Assembly (NCBI RefSeq): GCF_000372745.1
Contig: NZ_KB889675.1
Span: 18,388-82,387 of the forward strand
Length of the DNA: 64,000 nt
Direction of reading: 5' to 3'
Source: Embleya scabrispora DSM 41855
GTDB lineage: Bacteria > Actinomycetota > Actinomycetes > Streptomycetales > Streptomycetaceae
Shown: piece after piece, positions 9,623 through 17,144 of the stretch
Layout of the letters: each line of letters opens with the position of its first letter
How positions within the stretch are numbered: position 1 is the stretch's first letter
Program-made: the position numbers and the translations under genes
Notes under the pieces: model-generated
What the model was told of the DNA's origin: nothing
The model's input: only the letters and a program-made list of their open reading frames with translations
Databases searched by the model: none

Positions 9623-9772
9623 TCAGGAAACGTGTCGGCGCCATCGGCTGCCCGGCACCTGGCCGGGCTCGCAGCCGATCACATAGCGCACCCGACGTCC
9701 CCGGGCCCGTCGGGCGGGCGCGCGGCAGCCGCGGGGCTTGCAGCCCCTGGCCAGTCGCGGGTCCATGCTCAT
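9623..9772 (-). CDS. trpM: TrpM-like small protein
   Basis: A 49-residue, very basic peptide between trpC and trpB. It starts [19 protein letters not shown] and ends GSRWRRHVS. Position, size and the [12 protein letters not shown] and RVRYVIG blocks match TrpM, described in Streptomyces coelicolor as a small protein that modulates tryptophan biosynthesis. The ATG at 9772 lies 14 nt after the trpC stop; a second ATG at 9766 is also possible. Two cysteines (C-x4-C) and 12 or more Arg/Lys suggest nucleic-acid or metal contact, but that is inference. Confidence 0.75.
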   Translation of the reverse strand: MSMDPRLARGCKPRGCRAPARRARGRRVRYVIGCEPGQVPGSRWRRHVS

Positions 9773-9786
9773 CGCCGCTCGCGTCC

Positions 9787-10596
9787 TCAGCCGCGCCCGT
9801 GCCGGATCGCCGGGTGGGCGCCCGCGGCGACCAGGTCGGCGACCGAGCTGCGCGGGTCGCGACCGGTGACCAGGGACTCGCCCACCAGGACGGCGTCGGC
9901 GCCGTTGTTGGCGTACGCGATCAGGTCGTGCGGACCGCGCACGCCGGACTCGGCGATGCGCACGCACGAGTTGGGGATCAACGGGGCGATCCGGGCGAAG
10001 TTGTTGCGGTCCACCTCGAGGGTCTTGAGGTTGCGCGCGTTGACGCCGATCACGGTGGCGCCGGCGTCGAGCGCGCGGGCGGTCTCCTCCTCGTCGTGGA
10101 CCTCCACGATCGTGGTGAGACCGATCGAACGGGACCGCTCGATCAACGAGACCAGCGCGTTCTGCTCCAGGGCGGCGACGATCAGCAGGGCCACGTCCGC
10201 GCCGTGGGCGCGGGCCTCCCACAGCTGATAGCTCGTCACCATGAAGTCCTTGCGCAGGACCGGGATGTCGACGGCGGCGCGAACGGCGTCGAGGTCGTCG
10301 AGCGAGCCGCCGAACCGGCGCTGCTCGGTGAGCACGCTGATCACCGAGGCGCCGCCGGACTCGTAGTCGGCGGCCAGGCCGGCGGGGTCGGCGATCGCGG
10401 CGAGCGCGCCCTTGGAGGGGCTGGAGCGCTTGACCTCGGCGATGACGGCGATGCCGTCGCCGCGCAGGATGCTCTCCGCGTCGCGGGGCGCCGGCGCCCG
10501 GGCCGCGAGTTCCTTGATCTGGTCAAGGGATACGCGGGCCTGTCGTTCGGCGAGGTCGGCGTTGACACCGTCGATGATCTCGTCGAGAACCGTCAC
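9787..10596 (-). CDS. trpC: Indole-3-glycerol phosphate synthase
   Basis: Closes the ring of CdRP to indole-3-glycerol phosphate with loss of CO2. 269 residues of a (beta/alpha)8 barrel. Visible catalytic and substrate elements are [13 protein letters not shown] (Glu and Lys), [32 protein letters not shown] and [12 protein letters not shown]. It is not fused to TrpF, and no trpF is present in the window. The GTG start lies 3 nt after a 26-codon ORF, suggesting translational coupling. Confidence 0.97.
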   Translation of the reverse strand: MTVLDEIIDGVNADLAERQARVSLDQIKELAARAPAPRDAESILRGDGIAVIAEVKRSSPSKGALAAIADPAGLAADYESGGASVISVLTEQRRFGGSLDDLDAVRAAVDIPVLRKDFMVTSYQLWEARAHGADVALLIVAALEQNALVSLIERSRSIGLTTIVEVHDEEETARALDAGATVIGVNARNLKTLEVDRNNFARIAPLIPNSCVRIAESGVRGPHDLIAYANNGADAVLVGESLVTGRDPRSSVADLVAAGAHPAIRHGRG

Positions 10597-10599
10597 GCC

Positions 10600-10680
10600 C
10601 TACATCCCCTCGTTTGTCCGGAGAACCTGCTCCCCCGGCCCTTCGATGGTATAGGCCGATTCGAACAGACCCGTCCACAC
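10600..10680 (-). CDS. 26-codon ORF abutting trpC (possible leader peptide)
   Basis: A short GTG-started frame begins V/M-W-T-G-L-F-E-S-A-Y and ends R-T-N-E-G-M. Its TAG lies 3 nt before the trpC GTG, so the AGGGG within its last codons probably serves trpC as well. It has one Trp codon (codon 2), too few for a classical attenuator. The composition (Glu, Tyr, Asn, Gln, Phe in very GC-rich DNA) is unlike random frame shadow. I do not recognise a family. No strong ribosome site precedes it. Confidence 0.4.
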   Translation of the reverse strand: MWTGLFESAYTIEGPGEQVLRTNEGM

Positions 10681-10703
10681 CGCACCGCCGAAGAGGTGGG
10701 GGC

Positions 10704-10709
10704 AGCATA
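10704..10709 (-). promoter_or_regulatory. Possible -10 element for the trpC leader ORF
   Basis: TATGCT on the minus strand fits TANNNT and lies 24 nt before the 26-codon ORF, just after the hairpin at 10742-10763. No convincing -35 lies 16-19 nt upstream, so this is tentative. Confidence 0.3.
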
Positions 10710-10741
10710 CGGCGTCGCACGGTGGGTTCGTGCGCACGGTC

Positions 10742-10763
10742 CGGCCGGCGAAATCGCCGGCCG
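10742..10763 (-). terminator. Hairpin between DUF2752 gene and trpC
   Basis: CGGCCGGCGA pairs perfectly with TCGCCGGCCG over a 2-nt AA centre (the effective loop is larger), 10 nt past the DUF2752 stop. It separates the small membrane-protein genes from the trpC unit. Confidence 0.55.
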
Positions 10764-10773
10764 TCACTGTGCG

Positions 10774-11205
10774 TCAGGGCGCGAGCGGTGCGCCGAACGG
10801 CAGGTCGCGGACGATCCAAAAGAGCAGCACGACCGCGAGCAGAGCCCACAGCGCGCGGGGATCGGCCAGCCCCCGGCGCGGTTCGCCGCGCGCGGTTCGC
10901 ACCGCCCAGCGCAGCCACAACAGGCCGATCAGCGGGAACAGCACGAGCGCGAGCGCGTTGTAGCCGAGCGCGGCGGACAGGTCGAGGTGGGTGAGCGCGT
11001 GCACACACCGCAACCCGCCGCAGCCGGGGCAGGGCAGGCCGGTGACCACCAGGTAGGGGCACGGCGGATAGTGACCGCTCTCGCGCGGATCGACCAGCCC
11101 CACATAGGCGGTCGCGGCGGCGAGCAGGGCCAGGCTCGCGGCGGGCAGACCGAGGTTGCGCAGCCGGAAGCCGGTGCCGGACACGGGGTGGGCCGGGGTG
11201 GTCAT
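10774..11205 (-). CDS. DUF2752 membrane protein
   Basis: About 143 residues with three predicted membrane segments. The diagnostic DUF2752 block CPYLVVTGLPCPGCGGLR is present (a Cys-rich loop between the first and second helices). Function is unknown. The start at ATG 11205 is chosen because the protein then begins MTTPAHP; a GTG at 11244 would add 13 residues and overlap the CD225 gene by 11 nt. It lies with the CD225 gene upstream of trpC. Confidence 0.75.
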   Translation of the reverse strand: MTTPAHPVSGTGFRLRNLGLPAASLALLAAATAYVGLVDPRESGHYPPCPYLVVTGLPCPGCGGLRCVHALTHLDLSAALGYNALALVLFPLIGLLWLRWAVRTARGEPRRGLADPRALWALLAVVLLFWIVRDLPFGAPLAP

Positions 11206-11233
11206 CGGCCCATTGTGCCGTCGGGACGCACCG

Positions 11234-11635
11234 TCAGAGGTCACCCAGCGTGTCTTTCCAGCCCAGAAGGAAGACGCCGACCATCCAGGTGGTCCAGAAG
11301 ATCACGCCGAGCAGGACGGTGCCGATGGTCCAGTTGCGGGCCCGCAACGAGGCGAGCCGGGCGCCGGCCACATCGCCGCGGTGCCAACGCTCGTTGACGC
11401 TGGTGGCCGCGAGCAGCGCGGGCACGCCCGCGAGGAAGCAGCAGAAGACGGTCGCCACGACCGCCCACGCGAGGTAGTTGTCCGGTGGGCCGGGCGGCGG
11501 ACCGGCGGGCGGCGGCGTGGTCGGCGGCCCGTAGGGCATGGCGTGCCCGAACGGCCGGGCCGGCGCGTTCCACTCCCGCGTCCGATCCGAACGCTCCTCA
11601 CCGCCACCGGGAGCCCCCGGATAGCCGTAGGCCAC
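11234..11635 (-). CDS. CD225/dispanin family membrane protein
   Basis: 133 residues. A Pro/Gly-rich cytosolic N-terminus (1-50) precedes a two-helix CD225 domain (about 52-128). The core matches the family: NYLAWAVVATVFCCFLAGVPAL, then the basic-charged loop SVNERWHRGD and ARLASLRARNWTIG, then a second helix. In bacteria the family has no defined role; relatives in vertebrates (IFITM) act at membranes. It is followed closely by the DUF2752 gene, and a palindrome sits just upstream of its start. Confidence 0.8.
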   Translation of the reverse strand: MAYGYPGAPGGGEERSDRTREWNAPARPFGHAMPYGPPTTPPPAGPPPGPPDNYLAWAVVATVFCCFLAGVPALLAATSVNERWHRGDVAGARLASLRARNWTIGTVLLGVIFWTTWMVGVFLLGWKDTLGDL

Positions 11636-11648
11636 ATTCCCCCCTTGG

Positions 11649-11663
11649 CGTAACGCCGTTACG
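11649..11663. promoter_or_regulatory. 15-bp palindrome 14 nt upstream of the CD225 gene start
   Basis: CGTAACG-C-CGTTACG, perfect 7-bp arms about a single base, covering the expected ribosome site or early leader of the CD225 gene. Consistent with an operator; no regulator can be assigned. Confidence 0.35.
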
Positions 11664-11729
11664 GCACGCCCACCCTAGAACAGCGCCGAGCCCCCCGCCG
11701 AAAACGCCGACCGGGCGAAGCCCGAACAC

Positions 11730-11758
11730 CCGGGGCCGGCCGAACCAACCCGGCCCGG
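11730..11758 (-). terminator. Possible hairpin downstream of the HGxxPAAW gene
   Basis: CCGGGGCCGG can pair with CCGGCCCGG with one bulged G around an 10-nt loop, 27 nt past the stop at 11785. The surrounding 11636-11784 DNA is Pro/Gly-codon-like GC-rich sequence with no gene. Confidence 0.35.
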
Positions 11759-11784
11759 CCGGCGCCCGAAGCCGAAGCCGGACG

Positions 11785-11994
11785 TCAGCGACGCGCGGGG
11801 GCCGCGCCCAGACCACCCATCCGCATGCCCGCACCGGCGATGCAGCCCACCAGGACCACGGCCGCGCCGGCCCAGAACAACATCACGTTGGCCGCGATCA
11901 TCGCGACGCCGGAGATCGTGCAGCCGATCAGCGCCAGTATGGTCACGGTCCAGGCGGCGGGGGTGCTGCCGTGGTTTCCGGCTTGCGACGACAT
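11785..11994 (-). CDS. HGxxPAAW family small membrane protein
   Basis: 69 residues with the defining motif GNHGSTPAAWTV near the N-terminus and two hydrophobic helices (about 15-34 and 37-56). This actinobacterial family is regularly found next to trp genes but has no known function. It lies 113 nt after the Trp-associated membrane protein and on the same strand. Confidence 0.85.
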   Translation of the reverse strand: MSSQAGNHGSTPAAWTVTILALIGCTISGVAMIAANVMLFWAGAAVVLVGCIAGAGMRMGGLGAAPARR

Positions 11995-12107
11995 CGCTTA
12001 CTCCTTCGGCTTCACATTTCACACGCGTGGGCGCGGTTGCCGGGGCACCGTGAGGGCGCCGCGATCACAACCGCGCGATTCTTATTGTCACCCGTAGGGA
12101 GCAGTGC

Positions 12108-12851
12108 TCAGCGCGTGGGGTCCTCGCCCCGGTCCAACGCGTTCCACAGGTCGGCGTTGGTGGCCGAGCCACGCTTGGCGGCGACCGGCTTGCCGGCCGG
12201 GGCGTCGTAGCGGTTGGACATACCGGGCCAGCGCCTGCCCCGGAGCACCACGAGCAGACCCGCGAGCACGATCAGCACGCCGCCCACGAACGCGAACCAC
12301 GGCCAGATCGTATGGCTCACGTCCACCGCGCGAACCCCCTCGACGGCCGCCTTGCCCGCCGCCTCGGAATTCACCGCCGACGTGTCGCTCGCACCCCGCA
12401 CGGCCAGCACCGTGACCCCGATCCCGGCCAGGGTCACCAGTGCGCCGATCACGCTTCGGCCGATGGTGCGGGTGGCGAGCACCGCGAGGCCGCCGGCGAG
12501 CCCGAGCAGGGCCAACGCGGAAACGGCCTTGTTGATCGTGTTGCCGCTCGCGTGCACCGCGATCCGTGAGCCGTGCACCGGCGCGGTGCCCTCGGCCCAG
12601 GTGCGACCCGCCACCGAGAGCACCAGGGCCGCGCCGACCAGGGCGAGCAGGACCGCGACGGTCAACTCGCGTCGCGCGGCCTTGCGCGCGCGCAGGGCCC
12701 CGCTCTCGACCGAATCGGTCGAGGCCGATTCCGCCGCCTGCCCGGTGGTGGCGCTCGCCGCGCCGGTCGCGCTCGCCGCTTCGGAAACCGCTCGGTCGTC
12801 CGTCTCGGTGCCGGCACCCGCTGCGCCGGCCTCGGTCCTCGCGTCGCTCAT
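12108..12851 (-). CDS. Trp-biosynthesis-associated membrane protein (TIGR02234 type)
   Basis: About 247 residues from the ATG at 12851. A 60-residue hydrophilic Ala/Ser/Thr/Glu-rich N-terminus is followed by four membrane helices (about 65-85, 110-125, 135-150, 185-205) and a basic tail ending NADLWNALDRGEDPTR. Layout and position directly after trpE match the actinobacterial family annotated as tryptophan-associated transmembrane protein. It may act in tryptophan or precursor handling, but no activity is established. Confidence 0.8.
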   Translation of the reverse strand: MSDARTEAGAAGAGTETDDRAVSEAASATGAASATTGQAAESASTDSVESGALRARKAARRELTVAVLLALVGAALVLSVAGRTWAEGTAPVHGSRIAVHASGNTINKAVSALALLGLAGGLAVLATRTIGRSVIGALVTLAGIGVTVLAVRGASDTSAVNSEAAGKAAVEGVRAVDVSHTIWPWFAFVGGVLIVLAGLLVVLRGRRWPGMSNRYDAPAGKPVAAKRGSATNADLWNALDRGEDPTR

Positions 12852-12909
12852 GTCACCAGCATGACCCACGCTCCGCGGCGGCTTGACCCGGGGCGGGTGT
12901 TCGCCGGGC

Positions 12910-14463
12910 CTACCCGATCCGAACGTCGTGCGCCGGCGCGAGCGTCGCCGCGATGGCCACCGCGCGCAGCACCGCCGCCGCCTTGTTGCGGCATTCGATG
13001 TCCTCGGCCTCGGGCGAGGAGTCGGCGACCACGCCCGCGCCGGCCTGGACGTAGGCCACCCCGTCGCGGATCAACGCGGTGCGGATCGCGATCGCGGTGT
13101 CCAGGTCGCCGGCGAAGTCGACGTAGCCCACACAACCGCCGTACAGGCCGCGCCGGGTGGGCTCGAAGTTCTCGATGATCTCCATCGCACGCGGCTTGGG
13201 CGCGCCGGACAGGGTGCCCGCCGGGAAACACGCGGCGAACACGTCCAACGCGGTACGGCCCGGGGCCAACTCGCCCACCACGGTGGACACGATGTGCATC
13301 ACGTGGCTGTACCGCTCGACCGCCATGAAGTCGATCACCTCGACCGTGCCCGGCGTACAGACCCGGCCCAGGTCGTTGCGGCCCAGGTCGACCAGCATCA
13401 GGTGCTCGGCGCGTTCCTTGGGGTCGGCGAGCAACTCCTCGGCCAGGTCGGCGTCCTCGGCCGGGGTGGCGCCGCGCGGGCGGGTGCCCGCGATCGGGTG
13501 CAGCATCGCGCGCCCGTCCTCGACCTTGACCAGCGCCTCGGGGCTGGAGCCGACCACGTCGAAGCCGCCCTCGGCGCCGCCGTTCGGACCCGGCAACCGG
13601 AACAGGTACATGTACGGGCTGGGGTTGGTCGCGCGCAGGATCCGGTACACGTCCAGGGCGCCGGCCTCGGTGGGCATCTCGAAGCGCTGGGACAGCACGA
13701 TCTGGAACGCCTCGCCGGCCCGGATCTCCTCCTTGGCCGCCTCCACCGCCTTGCGATAGGCGGTCGAGCCCCACGGACCGGCCGCCTCGGCGACCGCGCC
13801 GCGCTCGAACGCCGCCGCGGCCAGGCCGGTCGGCCGGGCCAGGTCGGCGGTCATCACGTCCAGCCGGGCCACCGCCGCGTGGTACGCCTCGTCGACGCCG
13901 GACTCGCGGTTGTCGTGGTTGATCGCGTTGGCGATCAACAGCACGCTGCCGTCCACGTGGTCGAGCACCGCCAGGTCGGTGGCCAGGAACATCATCAGCT
14001 CCGGCACGTGCAGGTCGTCCACGGCCGACTCCGGCAGCCGCTCCAGCCGGCGCACCACGTCGTAGCCGAGGTAGCCGACCATCCCGCCGGTCAGCGGCGG
14101 CAGTTCCAGGCCCGGGATGCCGTGCGGGGTGTGCAGTGCGGCGACGGTGGCCCGGAGCACCTCCAGCGGATCGCCGTCCACCGGCACGCCCACCGGCGGG
14201 GTTCCCAGCCAGCGGGCCCGCCCGGCCGCCTCGGTGAGCACCGCCGCGCTGTGCACGCCCACGAACGAATAGCGCGACCACGAACGGCCGTTCTCGGCGG
14301 ATTCCAGCAGGAAGGTGCCGGGCCGCTCGGCGGCGAGCTTGCGGTACAGGCCCACGGGGGTGTCGCCGTCGGCCAGGAAGCGCCGGGTGACGGGGATGAC
14401 GCGCCGGTCGCGCGCGAGCGTCCGGAAGGTGTCGAGGTCGGGGGTGACGGTTCCGGTGGTCAT
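12910..14463 (-). CDS. trpE: Anthranilate synthase component I
   Basis: Converts chorismate to anthranilate using ammonia from a TrpG glutaminase (not in this window). 517 residues from the ATG at 14463; frame upstream is open but without similarity. The tryptophan-feedback motif LLES appears in [10 protein letters not shown]. Catalytic-site elements include [36 protein letters not shown] and the conserved [15 protein letters not shown]. It is not fused to TrpG. It is followed after 58 nt by the Trp-associated membrane protein and preceded by hisI. No leader peptide with clustered Trp codons is seen in the 70 nt upstream. Confidence 0.96.
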   Translation of the reverse strand: MTTGTVTPDLDTFRTLARDRRVIPVTRRFLADGDTPVGLYRKLAAERPGTFLLESAENGRSWSRYSFVGVHSAAVLTEAAGRARWLGTPPVGVPVDGDPLEVLRATVAALHTPHGIPGLELPPLTGGMVGYLGYDVVRRLERLPESAVDDLHVPELMMFLATDLAVLDHVDGSVLLIANAINHDNRESGVDEAYHAAVARLDVMTADLARPTGLAAAAFERGAVAEAAGPWGSTAYRKAVEAAKEEIRAGEAFQIVLSQRFEMPTEAGALDVYRILRATNPSPYMYLFRLPGPNGGAEGGFDVVGSSPEALVKVEDGRAMLHPIAGTRPRGATPAEDADLAEELLADPKERAEHLMLVDLGRNDLGRVCTPGTVEVIDFMAVERYSHVMHIVSTVVGELAPGRTALDVFAACFPAGTLSGAPKPRAMEIIENFEPTRRGLYGGCVGYVDFAGDLDTAIAIRTALIRDGVAYVQAGAGVVADSSPEAEDIECRNKAAAVLRAVAIAATLAPAHDVRIG

Positions 14464-14533
14464 GGCGTGCGCAATCTCCCGGGCAGCGAGGTCGGGCGGA
14501 GCCGGGACCACGCGGGCCCGGGGTCGGCGATGG

Positions 14534-14911
14534 TCAGTCGGAGACGGGCAGGACGTCCGCGTCGAAGCAGGTGCGGTCGCCGGTGTGGCACGCGGCGCCG
14601 GTCTGCTCGACCCGAACGAGCACCGCGTCGCCGTCGCAGTCGAGCGCGACCGAGAGGACCTTCTGCACATGGCCGGAGGTGTCGCCCTTGACCCAGTATT
14701 CCTGCCGGCTGCGGCTCCAGTAGGTGCATCGGCCGGTGGTCAGCGTGCGATGCAGCGCCTCGTCGTCCATCCACCCGACCATCAGCACCTCGCCGGTGTC
14801 GGCGGCCTGCGCGACGGCGGCGATCAGGCCGTCGGGGTCGCGCTTGAGGCGCGCGGCGATGGTCGGGTCGAGGTCGGACGGCCGCGCGGGCGGGTGGGTG
14901 GCACCGGTCAT
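14534..14911 (-). CDS. hisI: Phosphoribosyl-AMP cyclohydrolase
   Basis: Hydrolyses the N1-C6 bond of PR-AMP in histidine synthesis. 125 residues, the single-domain form without fused HisE. All zinc and substrate motifs are visible: [38 protein letters not shown] and [13 protein letters not shown]. It is detached from the main his operon (24.8-30.7 kb) and sits before trpE, as in Streptomyces. Confidence 0.95.
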   Translation of the reverse strand: MTGATHPPARPSDLDPTIAARLKRDPDGLIAAVAQAADTGEVLMVGWMDDEALHRTLTTGRCTYWSRSRQEYWVKGDTSGHVQKVLSVALDCDGDAVLVRVEQTGAACHTGDRTCFDADVLPVSD

Positions 14912-14954
14912 GCGCGCATTGTCGCAGACCCGCGCGAACCGCTCGGTCGGGTGT

Positions 14955-15605
14955 TCACAGGCCGGTACGGGCCGTACGCAGGGTGTCGATCGCGGCCTCG
15001 TCGCCCTCGATCTCGACCCGGGCCTGGTCCTTGCGGCCGAACAGATACAGGAGCAGCTCGCCCGGGTGCCCGCTCAGCGTCACCACGGGCGTGCCCTTGT
15101 GCACGATCTGCGCCGGCTCCCCGGCCGCGGTGTCGGTGCGGCGCAGCGCCACGCCCACCGGGACGCCGCGCAGCGCCATCCGCGAGGCGCCCTTGGCCCG
15201 CTTCCACAGGATCTCGGTGAGTTCGGGGGCCAGTCGGCGCGGCTCGGCGCCGCCGGGCTGGGCCCGGCGTACGTCCTCCAGGTGGATGAAGTACTCCATC
15301 GTGTTGGCCGCCGCGTCCACGCCGGGGATGCCGAACACGGACAACTTCGGCGGGCCGTCCGCGACCAGCCGCACGCTCTGTTCGTACGGCTTGGCCGCCT
15401 GCCGCAGCCGGACCTTCTCGGTGTAGCCCGCGAGCGGCGCGAGCATGATGCCCGGCGCCGAGTCGGGGCGGTGCTCGCGGACCACCAGGTGGGCGGCGAG
15501 GTCGCGGGTGGTCCAGCCCGCGCACAGGGTCGGCGCGTCCGGGCCCAGGACTCGCAGCAGTTCGGCGAGTGCGGCGCGTTCGGTGCGGGCGTGCGAAGTC
15601 GGCAT
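14955..15605 (-). CDS. TIGR03085-family protein (DinB/mycothiol maleylpyruvate isomerase-like fold)
   Basis: 216 residues. The N-terminal half ([40 protein letters not shown]) matches the actinobacterial metal-binding DinB-like family related to mycothiol-dependent maleylpyruvate isomerase; the histidines of AAHLVVREH are the likely metal ligands. The C-terminal half carries the [16 protein letters not shown] block of the TIGR03085 family. Substrate is unknown. It lies 43 nt upstream of hisI. Confidence 0.75.
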   Translation of the reverse strand: MPTSHARTERAALAELLRVLGPDAPTLCAGWTTRDLAAHLVVREHRPDSAPGIMLAPLAGYTEKVRLRQAAKPYEQSVRLVADGPPKLSVFGIPGVDAAANTMEYFIHLEDVRRAQPGGAEPRRLAPELTEILWKRAKGASRMALRGVPVGVALRRTDTAAGEPAQIVHKGTPVVTLSGHPGELLLYLFGRKDQARVEIEGDEAAIDTLRTARTGL

Positions 15606-15698
15606 GTGCCGATCCTTTTGCCCGCACCGGGCGCGGTCAAGGGGATCCGGGCCCCGTCCGGCCGATCCCGGCGGACCGGACCCGGTCGTCGCCGGTGG

Positions 15699-16856
15699 TC
15701 AGGGGGAGGCGGCCACCGGTGCGGAGTCCTTGGGCTGGTCGCTCTTCTGCTGCGTGCTCAGCCAGCGCAGCGCGTCCGGCAGCACCGCCTGCCAGGTCTT
15801 GAAGTTGTGCCCACCGGTGGGCAGCAGCAGCGTGTCCACCTTGAGCGGCGGCTTGGCCAGCCGCTGGAACTCCTTGGTCTCGGGCAGGTTGGGCTCGCCG
15901 CTCTCGCTGCTGGTGAGCAGCAGACTGACCGGCGGCATCGGCATGTTCTTCAGCCGCCACATCAGGTCGTTCTGGTTGCGGTACGCCTTGCTGCCGCCGT
16001 AGAGGTCGCCGGTGTCGCCGTCCAGCGGCGCGCCGTAGTCGGCGGACAGCGCGACGGCCGCGCCGATCCGGTCCGAGTGCTGCATGGCCAGCTTGGCCGA
16101 GCAGTAGCCGCCGGTGGAGTCGCCGAGCATGGCCCAGCTGCGCGCTCCGGGCGCGACCCGGTACACCTGGCTGATCGCCTCGGGCAGGTCCTGGCTGAAG
16201 AACATGCCCACCTGCGGTCCGCCGGGCACGTCGGTGCACTCGGTGTCGCGGTCGGCGCCGACGCTCGGTTTCATCATCACGTAGATGGTGGGCTGGACCC
16301 GGCCCGCGGCTATCTCGTTCGCGGCGAACTTGGGCAGTTCCAGGCGGGTGACCAGGTTGCGCTCGTTGCCCGGGTAGCCGGTGAGCACCACCACGACCGG
16401 GAAGCGCCGGTCCTTGTACTGGGCCTGGAAGTACTGCGGCGGCAGGTACACCAGGGCCGGCGAGCCCATCCCGCTGCGGCGGCCGGCCACGTCCACCTGC
16501 ATGATCTGACCCGCGGCCTGGGGGTTCTTGCCCTGCGGGACGTCGATCGTCTCGGTCCCGTTCTCCTTGACCAGTTTGGGTACGTCGCCGGGGCCGGCGG
16601 CGCCGAAGTTCACCACCGGCTTGCCGGTGTGCCCGAGCAGGTCGTCCCAGGTCGTGTAGAAGACGAAGTAGCGGTTGCCGATCACCGCCACGGTGGCCAT
16701 CAGCAGCACCTGCGTACTCAACAGGATGCCGATCCGTCCCAGGATCGGCAGCACCCCCTGGCGGGACAGCTTGGGCCAGAAGAACACGGCGGCTGCGGCC
16801 GCCGCGAACGCGACGACGCCGAGCAGGATTATCAGTTTGAGGCTGGTGAGGCCCAC
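15699..16856 (-). CDS. Membrane-anchored alpha/beta hydrolase (esterase D/antigen 85-like)
   Basis: 385 residues. Two N-terminal hydrophobic segments (about 5-25 and 40-60) anchor an extracytoplasmic hydrolase domain of the putative esterase family. The nucleophile elbow is GDSTGGYC (serine in G-x-S-x-G), a PVVVVLTGYPG oxyanion region precedes it, and GGHNFKTW supplies the catalytic His. The start is GTG. Mycolyl- or other acyltransfer is possible by family, but no substrate can be named. Confidence 0.8.
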   Translation of the reverse strand: MGLTSLKLIILLGVVAFAAAAAAVFFWPKLSRQGVLPILGRIGILLSTQVLLMATVAVIGNRYFVFYTTWDDLLGHTGKPVVNFGAAGPGDVPKLVKENGTETIDVPQGKNPQAAGQIMQVDVAGRRSGMGSPALVYLPPQYFQAQYKDRRFPVVVVLTGYPGNERNLVTRLELPKFAANEIAAGRVQPTIYVMMKPSVGADRDTECTDVPGGPQVGMFFSQDLPEAISQVYRVAPGARSWAMLGDSTGGYCSAKLAMQHSDRIGAAVALSADYGAPLDGDTGDLYGGSKAYRNQNDLMWRLKNMPMPPVSLLLTSSESGEPNLPETKEFQRLAKPPLKVDTLLLPTGGHNFKTWQAVLPDALRWLSTQQKSDQPKDSAPVAASP

Positions 16857-17144
16857 AGCGGCGTCCTCGGTCTATGGATCATGGTCAGGTCACGCCCGTA
16901 AGACGCGACCGGCTCGGCGATTGGTTGCGGGTGCCGGGCATGCTCCGACGGAAGCCGGCGGGGGCGCCCGAAACAGGGTGACATGGCGGAAAGATTCACT
17001 CCAAGCCGCGTAGCGTCGGCCGATCCGGATGGAATCGAGGGCCCGGACGGGAATCGGGACCGTCACCGACGCCTTGTACTTTCATTGGACAACCATCCCT
17101 CGACAATCCTGTCGGACCGCCCCGTTCGCGGCGGCCGGATTCCC

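Noticed and set aside
8398-11397. 999-codon plus-strand frame over the trp genes
   Set aside because: Antisense to trpB, trpM, trpC and DUF2752; composition of a codon-bias shadow.
14464-14533. Classical trp attenuator before trpE
   Set aside because: Only 70 nt separate trpE from hisI and no short ORF with clustered Trp codons is present.
16983-17144. Longer N-terminus for ABC subunit 1 from ATG 16983
   Set aside because: The added 54 residues have no membrane or domain similarity and the GTG cluster at 17145-17160 fits the family start better.
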